Below, in pieces: positions 8,062 to 14,576 of a stretch of DNA of 14,576 nt. The stretch spans positions 1-14,576 of the forward strand of contig JAEUBA010000265.1 in the NCBI GenBank assembly GCA_018257865.1, in the 5' to 3' direction. The position numbers were made by a program, and so were the translations under genes. This DNA comes from Stereocaulon alpinum (Eukaryota; Ascomycota; Lecanoromycetes; Lecanorales; Stereocaulaceae). Within the stretch, counting starts at the first letter, position 1, and each line of letters opens with the position of its first letter. Under the pieces are notes generated by a model. That model saw only the letters and a program-made list of their open reading frames with translations, ran no database searches and was not told the origin of the DNA.

Positions 8062-8625
8062 TATTTTAGATCTTAATTAGAGGGTAGTAAAGTAGTATTA
8101 CTATATTACCTATATAGATCTATAAGTATTAATTTAAATAATTCTTATAAGAATCTATATACCTTAAGTTACTAATAAAGCCTTCCGTAGAACTAACCGC
8201 TACTATATATATAATATTAATAATTACCTATTTATTAGGGATTATAATACGTAGTTAGTATAATACTTCTATTATATCTATTAATAGAAGAGATATATAT
8301 TCCTTATTATAAATATAATAACCCCGCTATAGAAGCGCGATATTAATAAAGCTAATATAATAGTATAAGAGGATAATAATAATAATAGAATATACTAAGT
8401 ATTAAACCTAGTACTTAATCTACTAATTTATTAATTTAAGGGGAAGTAGTAAATATACGAGCTTCCTACTCTATCTTATAATCCTATATATATAATTAAC
8501 GCTCCTAGCGAGCTAGATTAGCCTAAGGATATAAATTATATTATAGAATATACTTAGGGAGTAATATACCTATAAGTATATACGCTGCGGAAGGCTATAA
8601 TATATATAGTATATAGCGTATTAGT
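8062..8625 (+). pseudogene. Unidentified coding relic between copies A and B
   Basis: A + frame runs from about 8095 to beyond 8600 with only TAG/TAA interruptions. It reads segments such as VTNKAFRRTNRYYIYN, INIITPL, stop, KRDINKANIIV, stop, EDNNNN, then YELPTLSYNPIYIINAPSELD and VYTLRKAI. Composition (charged, Asn/Ile/Tyr enriched by RIP) looks like real protein rather than noise, but I do not recognise a family. Its last codons (from 8564) lie in sequence shared with inverted copy C, so the relic belongs to the same repeated unit as the dispersed repeat. It may be the gene of an otherwise unknown mobile element. Confidence 0.35.
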
Positions 8626-8914
8626 AGATAGTTTATTAATTATTAATTAACTATCTACTAACTATCTACTAACCGTCTACTAACCTCTACTAACTATCTA
8701 CTAATTACTATTAACCGTCTACTAACCGTCTACTAACCGTTTTGGTTAGGATATCTATAACGGATATTAGTTTTAGTAAGAGATATTCTAACGTTATTAT
8801 AACTAAATACTAACCGAATAAAGACTATTATCTAACTAGTAGTCAACTGTTAGAATAACGATATAATAACCGTTTAATTATAGTATTAGAATTTTATAGG
8901 TGGATATAATAGTA
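8564..8914 (+). repeat. Dispersed repeat, copy B (inverted partner of copy C)
   Basis: 351 bp that match the reverse complement of 14214-14576. The left 60 bp (ATATACCTATAAGTATATACGCTGCGGAAGG...) are shared by B and C but absent next to A. The match reaches the very last base of the window, so the inverted repeat continues outside it. The right boundary ATAATAGTA is exact and common to A, B and C. Confidence 0.9.
8651..8738 (+). repeat. 11-bp subrepeats (CCGTCTACTAA / CTATCTACTAA) inside copy B
   Basis: About eight units of 10-11 bp in a row, alternating CCGTCTACTAA and CTATCTACTAA; the second is what RIP would make of a unit with CG/CA sites. The array abuts the CTAACC-GTTTT-GGTTAG hairpin at 8733-8749. 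Copy C has a slightly longer array, copy A only one or two units, so copy number varies between copies. Confidence 0.9.
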
Positions 8915-8949
8915 ACTTATTCGACCTTCTAGTTAGTTCTACTACCTAG

Positions 8950-9885
8950 TCTATTTATTATAGAACCCGTTAATTTTTTATAAACTTATACTCTAAGTCC
9001 TTTATAACTAAGTCCTTCCTAATAAACCTACTAATTAGGATTTCCTCCTAGGAGATTCCTAATTACCTAATTTAATCCTTAGATTTATATCCGTACGTCG
9101 CGTAGGATTAATTATTAGTCTAATAGTAATATACTTCTATCCTTTAGGAACTTTAATCCCTAGGGGAGTTTCTAGTAGACTATACTATCTAAATCTAAGT
9201 ACTTATCCCCTTATAGTACTTCCTAGATCTTTTATATAACTATAGCTTCGATTTCTACGAGTTTATTCTTATATCCCCTAACGGGGCCTATTATTATTTA
9301 TTTAAATAGGGTTATAAACCTAATTTATTTTTTATAAGCCTATCGCTTTATTTACGGCTTAATAAAGTTAATAATACTTATATAGGATTTACCGTAGTTA
9401 CCTTCCGTATATATCCGTTAGCTTTATCTAATTTATTATAAAGATTAGTTATTTACTAATCTACGTACTCTAATTATTATTAATAAGATTCTAGTAGTTC
9501 TTCTTAAGTCCTTTAAGTATCTAACCTTAAGGCCTTAATCCTTTTAAGGGTTTTATTATCTAATAAGGCTTCTCCCTCTATAAGCTCTCCTAACTCGCTT
9601 TCTATAGATAGGTCCTAATAAGGATTATCCTTACTAAAATACTCTTTACTATTTACTATAGCTACTTACTACTTAGGTTTTTATAGAAACTATCCTAATC
9701 CGTCCTTCTTACTAAGATATATTTAGTACGAATTATCGTAGTAGGCTATCTAAGATAAGGTATTATAGTAATTAATATAATTACCCTATATACTAGGTAC
9801 TTACTCCTATTTATTATAGTTAGGGTTCGTATCCCCTATTATTACCTATTATTCTTTTCGTAGGTACTTATTCTAATAGTATCCT
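8950..9885 (-). pseudogene. Unidentified relic with a predicted coiled coil
   Basis: A minus-strand frame (right to left) is interrupted only by TAG/TAA from about 9880 to 9250. It includes an acidic stretch (SIESELGELIEGEALLDN near 9560-9610), then KTLKRIKALRLDT and EELLES, LEYVD, ITNLYNKLDKANGYIRKVTTVNP, a heptad-like Leu/Ile pattern suggesting a coiled coil. Further left the best frame is ambiguous: two frames look protein-like, so a frameshift or intron is possible. No zinc knuckle, protease or polymerase motif was seen. It lies outside the LINE's 3' tail, so it is not that LINE's ORF1. A gag-like or DNA-transposon accessory protein are both possible. Confidence 0.35.
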
Positions 9886-9891
9886 ATCTTA

Positions 9892-9906
9892 ATTGATTGA
9901 TTGATT
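9892..9906 (-). repeat. ATTG/AATC microsatellite forming the LINE 3' tail
   Basis: ATTGATTGATTGATT on +, i.e. AATCAATCAATCAAT on the element's sense strand. It lies about 175 bp downstream of the ORF2 stop, where a LINE ends. Many LINEs outside the poly(A)-tailed groups end in such short simple repeats, so this marks the 3' terminus. Confidence 0.75.
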
Positions 9907-10081
9907 TATACGCCTATTCTAGTATCTATATATACTAATAAGGGTGTTCTCTTATATTATTAGGAAATCTAGGGGGGTTAAAGGCCCTCTAGACGCGAAA
10001 GAAACCTTTTTAGAGTCGCCCCTTCTAGCTAAAAACTTTCGCTTATCAGCTTACTTATTATTCTACTCCGCCTATCCAACC

Positions 10082-13000
10082 TCACCGCTAGGCTCTATAA
10101 TATTAGTAATAATAATCTCCGTTACCCTAATAGGCCCTATAATACTCCAGTAGCTCCGCCGCCTTTAGCTTCTACTTATACTTAGGCTTCTTTATCTTTA
10201 AGGTTTTTATTACCGGTTCTACTCTAATAGGGAGTTTAGACTAGGAGAGCTATTCCCTAGTAAGTCGATACTGCGTTAGGAATCCTAACCTAACCAGCTA
10301 TCTTACAGCCGCTCTTATACTAGTAACCTTAGCTAGTATAGTCCTAATATTATAAGTCTCTACCTCTTTAATAAGCTCCCTTTAAGTGTCGCTAAGCTCT
10401 AGGCAGTATAGGAGAATATACTTTATATCCTAATTCCTCTATCTATAACTATAGCGGGTACTACAGACCCTTAGCACCCTCGCCTTATAAAGGAAGTAGT
10501 TAAACCTATTCTTCCTACTTTAGAGTTAGACTACTATTAAGCTTTCTACCTTCCTAAGCTTTAGGTAGTAGTTATACCTTTCTCTAAATAACAGTTTATT
10601 CTATATAGGTGTGCGAGAGTGCTTAGGGATAGTATCCTTATATACCTCCTACCGCTTAATCTACTTTACTATTACCTAGCCTTATATCTTCTTAGCTAGG
10701 ATACCTACGTCTTAATACTCCTTAATATCTATTTTTAGGTTATACTAATATACCTTCCTCCTTATCGCTATTACCGCTTAATCCTAATCCTTCGCCTTAA
10801 GCTCCTACAGGGCCTATTCTTCCTTTTCTAATAATAGGGTTAGGTATATTAGGCGCGCCCTTCCTCTCCTTCCCTATAGTCTCCTACGGATTAAGCGGTT
10901 ACCTTCGATTATTAAGGGGTATACTCCCCTCAGTACCTAGTATCTTATAACTAGGGCGTCTAGATAGGTTTAGATAAGTATAATAACTACTTCTACTTCT
11001 AAGACCTAGACCGGTATTACCTTATATACTCTAAGTACTATCTATAGGTAGTTATTCTATATTATCGCGAGCGTCTTAACATACTTTTCTACGGCTCCCT
11101 ACCCCCTAGTAGGGGTATACTATATTAGAGTAGTAAATATAAGTATAGGCCTTACCGCTATACTATATACCTTCCTATACTTCTTAAATATAGCTCCCTA
11201 AGTTAATCCTACTAGGCACTTAATTACCTAGGCTTAAGTAGCGGCCTTTGCCTTCACCTACGCTATATATAGGCCCTAGCGGAGTTTAGTATCGATATAT
11301 AGCCCTAGGACCCTAATACTCGCTTCTAGCTTAACCTCTATGTTACCAAATTATACCGTCTCCTTTATATTAAACCTTTTAGGGGCGTATAATAGATATA
11401 CTAGTTCGTACTTCTAAGGCGCGAACGTCGCCCTATATATTTTCGCCTACGTTTAGTAGAGCTTATAGGCCTATTCTAGCTACCTATAGTTCGTTTCCGT
11501 TATCTTGCTATATACTAGTAGGTATACGTTATCTACGAATCCTCCTACCTATACTAAGATCTTTGCCTTTAAGTATACTTTAATTAGTAGCGTATTAAAG
11601 AAGAGGAATAGGATTAGTAATATTAGTAATCCTTACGGGATCCCCGTTTCTACCGCCTTAACTAGACTAGTCCTACCCCCTAGGGTTATTAATATCGCTC
11701 TATCCTTAAGGAAGCTCGCAGTCTACTAGATAATCCCCTTAGGGATTCCTTTTATCCTTAAGTTATAGAGTAGCCTTTTATAGGATATATTATCGAATAC
11801 TCCTACTATATCTAATAATAGTAAACTCGCTACGTTATCCTTACCTTAGTTCTATATTATATAAATCGAGTCTATAATAGTCTCTAGGGCTATTTCTACT
11901 AAATATCTCTTCCTACCTCCTATCTAGTATTTTAAGAGTAGGTAATTTACTTTAGCTATTCCGCTAAGTCATTTTACTATTACTATCTCTAATACTTTCC
12001 TAAGTATATCTAGTAGTACAATAGGTTAATAGGCCTTAGGCTTAGAGTAATTAGTCTTCTTTAGCTTCTTTAGTATTACTATATTCGCTTCGCAGAACTT
12101 CTTTAGGTGGTATCTATAATCTAGGTACGCTTAAAATACCCTTTAAAAGGTCTCCCCTATTTCTATATATACCGCTCTTAGGAACCTATTTAGGATCCCT
12201 AAAATCCCTAGGGCCTTATCCGCTACTAGGTGCTAAATCGCGTCCCTTACCTCCTTTATAGTAATCTCGCTATCTATTATAATAGGCTCTAGGTAATTAG
12301 CCCCCTTAATATCCGTTAGGTCTACTAAGGGTAAGGGCGGGAAGAGGACCCTCCTTAAGGCCTCTACCTTCCCTTTAAAGTCTATCGCTTTATTCCCGTT
12401 CCCGTCTTTAATAGCTGGGAATTATAGTAGCTCTTTAGGGCGTATACTTCTCTCCCTTCCCTACTTAATAAGTTACTATACTCCTCCTAGCCTTAGCGAT
12501 ACTCTATAGACCCCCTCTTAGAAAGCTATTATCTTAGTCTTTTATAGGATAGTAACCTTTTTCCTTTTAGTCTAGCGGAGAGCCTCCTTAGTCTATATAT
12601 TTCTACTATAGCGGTAGGCCTTAAGCGCTGCCTATAACGCCTTAGTAACTCTTATATACGCCCCGTTCTAGTATAGTTTAGCTCCGGCGTAGGGTTCCTT
12701 AAATAGGATAGTATTCTCTACTACCTCCTATAGCGCAGCTATAAGCTTATTAATATATAGGTTAATCGCTTCCTCTAAGTCTAATAAGTATCTGCCTATA
12801 ACCCTATTTAGGATCCTTACGTATTTCTGGATCTCCTTACTAGTCGCCTCCGTCTCTATCCTTTTCTAAGCTCTCTTCTAGTATACCTAGCGCTCGCTTT
12901 AGGTCTATTCTAGCTCCGTTATAATTAGTATATAATCTAACCCTATATTAAGGTCTTCTCTTACTCCGCACTTCGCTATCGTATTATACGCGCCTTCGGT

Positions 13001-13706
13001 TAGGAATATAAGGTCGATAGCGCTCTCTAAGCCCCTACTTTACTATATAACTAACTTCTCCGGTAGTCTAAGGACTATCCCCTTCTCTCCTACTACTTCC
13101 AGCAGCCTATCTACTATTATATAGTATATAGCTCGTCCTAGGTTATTCTATTAGGGGTAGTATAGGTTGAAATCCCCTACTATAATATATTCGCCTTCGC
13201 TTTCTAAGGCCTCCTTTAGCCTTAGGATAGTTATAGGGCTATCTACTAATATATAGCTTACCAGCGAAGGGTTATAGACGTTATATACCTATACCCTCTC
13301 TACTATTAGCTCCTTAGTGTTTTCGTCCTTAGCGTTAGCGTTATTTTAGGTTCTCTTAGTCTGGATCTATAATAAGTATAAGTCGCCCTCCTAGTACTCT
13401 ACCCCCCAGTCGTTAGGATCTATTCTTTTATTTATATAGAAGTACGTTCTAGCCTCTAGGTCTCCCCTATAGGCTAGGTGGAACCTACTTATACTCGTAT
13501 TATATAAGGTTCTATTTATTAGGTTATATACCGGCTCTTAAATCGCTAATACGTCTATATCTTTTATATCTTTATTTTTAAGAAGTAGTGCTATTACTAT
13601 ATCCTTCTTCCTCTATATATTATACTATAGTATTTTTAGGTAGGGTATATTCCTTATTAGGTAAGGGCCGCTTAGATATTCTTCTATATTTAGGTGGTCT
13701 TAGTAG
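10082..13706 (-). pseudogene. LINE ORF2 polyprotein: AP endonuclease, reverse transcriptase, C-terminal zinc knuckle
   Basis: About 1,200 codons in one minus frame, interrupted by TAG/TAA but without frameshift at the points checked (13553, 13172, 12935, 11792, 11531, 10463). Endonuclease: YLKILQYNI near 13640, DVLAI-stop-EP near 13540, GDFNLYYP near 13170, GLDYIL near 12935 (normally S/TDH). Reverse transcriptase: VILKKLKKTNYSKPKAY near 12070, LLLLDIVGVFDNI near 11790, TGIPKGLLILLILF near 11640, GFVDNVYLLVYS near 11530, where the second catalytic Asp of the (F/Y)xDD box reads Asn. C-terminal region: RKNRFNYFLYKARVLRVCSTR near 10465-10520 and DIKYILLYCLE near 10405, a decayed Cys/His knuckle. 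TGA at 10082-10084 is taken as the stop. It would nick target DNA and prime cDNA synthesis; as read it is dead. The exact start is unknown because ATGs are lost. Confidence 0.9.
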
Positions 13707-14212
13707 TCTTTACTACTCCTAAAGTCTGCTTAAGGGTATTCGTCGGACTAATCCTCTCTATAGATAGGGGCCGTTACCCTTATTCTGCTTTAGAGAGGGT
13801 TATTAGTCGTCCCCTCTTCGCTGCCTCCCTAGTTCCTTTCTAGGGCTTATCTATTATATCCTCTAAGGCCTTCCTCTTCCCTTTAGAGATTACTTTACGC
13901 TACCCTTCTAGGCTAGTCCTTCCTAGTATCGCCGGCGTAGGCCCTACTAGGTGTTACTTTAGGGTCTCTTTAAAGTATTTCGGCTTACGCTCGATTCTCT
14001 GCCTGGCCTTAGTGTTCTCCTTCTGTCGGATTAAGCAGGTGTATCCTATCTTATAATAGCTATAATACTCTATATTAAATAAGTCCTTCTTTTACTTCTT
14101 CCCTTTATAAAGTTTCCTAAAGAATTTCGCTTTTATAGCCGAAATATTTTCCTTTCTCCTAAACCTAGTAACTAGGCCTAAAGACTTCCGTTCTATCTTT
14201 CTTTCGTATAAC
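13700..14212 (-). pseudogene. C-terminal fragment of LINE ORF1 (nucleic-acid-binding protein)
   Basis: A minus frame different from ORF2 reads a basic protein segment: SLGLVTRFRRKENISAIKAKFFRK near 14110-14187, then YYSYYKIGYTCLIR near 14030-14075, reminiscent of a CCHC knuckle (Cys-x2-Cys-x4-His) with Cys/His turned to Tyr, and downstream many Lys/Arg (KENTKARQRIERKPKYF; VISKGKRKALEDI). It overlaps or abuts the start of ORF2 in another phase, the usual LINE arrangement. The N-terminal part is absent. ORF1 proteins of this type coat the element RNA. Confidence 0.65.
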
Positions 14213-14213
14213 C

Positions 14214-14576
14214 TACTATTATATCCATCTATAAAATTCTAATACTATAATTAAACGGTTGTTATATCGTTATTCTAATAGTTAACTACTAGTTAGATAA
14301 TAGTCTTTATTTAGTTAGTATTTAGTTATAATAACGTTAGAATATCTCTTACTAAAACTAACATCCGTTATAGGTATCCTAACCAAAACGGTTAGTAGAC
14401 GGTTAGTAGACGGTTAGTAGATGGTTAGTAGATAGTTAGTAGATAGTTAGTAAAGGTTAGTAGACGGTTAGTAGATAGTTAGTAGATAGTTAATTAATAA
14501 TTAATAAACTATCTACTAATACGCTATATACTATATATATTATAGCCTTCCGCAGCGTATATACTTATAGGTATAT
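14214..14576 (-). repeat. Dispersed repeat, copy C, inverted relative to copy B
   Basis: Reverse complement of copy B over its full 351 bp; C is about 12 bp longer because of one more 11-bp subrepeat unit (14390-14490: GGTTAGTAGAC and GGTTAGTAGAT units). The TACTATTATATCC end at 14214 abuts the LINE ORF1 fragment. The repeat runs off the right edge of the window. B and C could be terminal inverted repeats of a large element or two copies facing away from each other. Confidence 0.9.

Larger units (their letters stand above)
9892..14213 (-). mobile_element. Tad1-like non-LTR retrotransposon (LINE), 5'-truncated, RIP-mutated
   Basis: Minus-strand order from 14213: end of an ORF1, full ORF2, 3' UTR (about 10081-9907) and a simple-repeat tail. 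ORF2 has AP endonuclease, reverse transcriptase and a C-terminal zinc-knuckle region, without an RNase H domain that I can see. There are only about 500 bp of ORF1 before inverted copy C begins, so the element is either 5'-truncated or copy C is part of its 5' region. A clear target-site duplication was not found. Tad1 clade is inferred from the fungal context and domain order; a tree would be needed for clade. Confidence 0.85.

Noticed and set aside
7857..8914. Copies A and B as LTRs of a small LTR retrotransposon
   Set aside because: Copy B shares extra internal sequence with copy C that A lacks, no TG...CA ends or primer binding site are seen, and C is inverted without a partner LTR.
9944..10153. 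69-codon + strand open frame
   Set aside because: Antisense to the LINE 3' UTR and ORF2 end; no motif, and the opposite strand has clear coding signal.
11505..11729. 74-codon + strand open frame
   Set aside because: Antisense to the conserved reverse transcriptase core of the LINE (FVDN and GIPKG motifs).
1..14576. tRNA or rRNA genes
   Set aside because: No cloverleaf-compatible segment with A and B box-like sequence and no conserved rRNA core was recognised on either strand.

Overview
The window looks like a repeat graveyard from a filamentous ascomycete (Pezizomycotina), not a gene-bearing region. The whole stretch is AT-rich, saturated with TpA and almost empty of CpA, TpG and ATG. Every recognisable reading frame is broken only by TAG/TAA codons where CAG, CAA or TGG would be expected. 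This is the signature of repeat-induced point mutation (RIP: C to T at CpA on either strand). The fungal assignment also rests on the element types (a Ty1/copia element, a Tad1-like LINE, perhaps a pogo-like transposase tail) and on a short GTAAGT...TAG intron. All of it is inferred from sequence; no search was run.

Layout: 1-2745 (-) is the gag, protease and integrase part of a copia element running off the left edge, with a candidate 5' LTR at about 2790-3338. From 3339 to 4150 nothing is recognised. A Lys/Arg/Ala-rich relic on + lies at 4150-4830, then two clusters of a 14-bp CTTAAG repeat (4972-5187). A pair of about 215-bp direct repeats full of GGATATCC palindromes (5441-5656 and 6644-6855) brackets about 1 kb that contains the most striking item: a decayed histone H3-fold gene on + (6002-6343) with a recognisable intron and features pointing to the centromeric variant CenH3 (CENP-A). 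A 9/10-bp minisatellite (7403-7856) that kept its CpA sites follows.

The right half holds a dispersed repeat in three copies, A (7857-8061, +), B (8564-8914, +) and C (14214-14576, inverted). A and B flank an unidentified + relic. Between B and C lie an unidentified - strand relic (about 8950-9885) and a LINE on - (9892 to about 14213): a truncated ORF1, a full-length-looking ORF2 with AP endonuclease, reverse transcriptase and a C-terminal zinc knuckle, and an (ATTG)n-type 3' tail.

None of the coding relics can be functional as read: zinc-binding Cys/His are widely turned into Tyr, catalytic Asp into Asn in two places, and start codons are gone. The region is best seen as silenced heterochromatin, possibly pericentromeric, whose most informative content is the history of a duplicated CenH3-like gene and the repeats around it.
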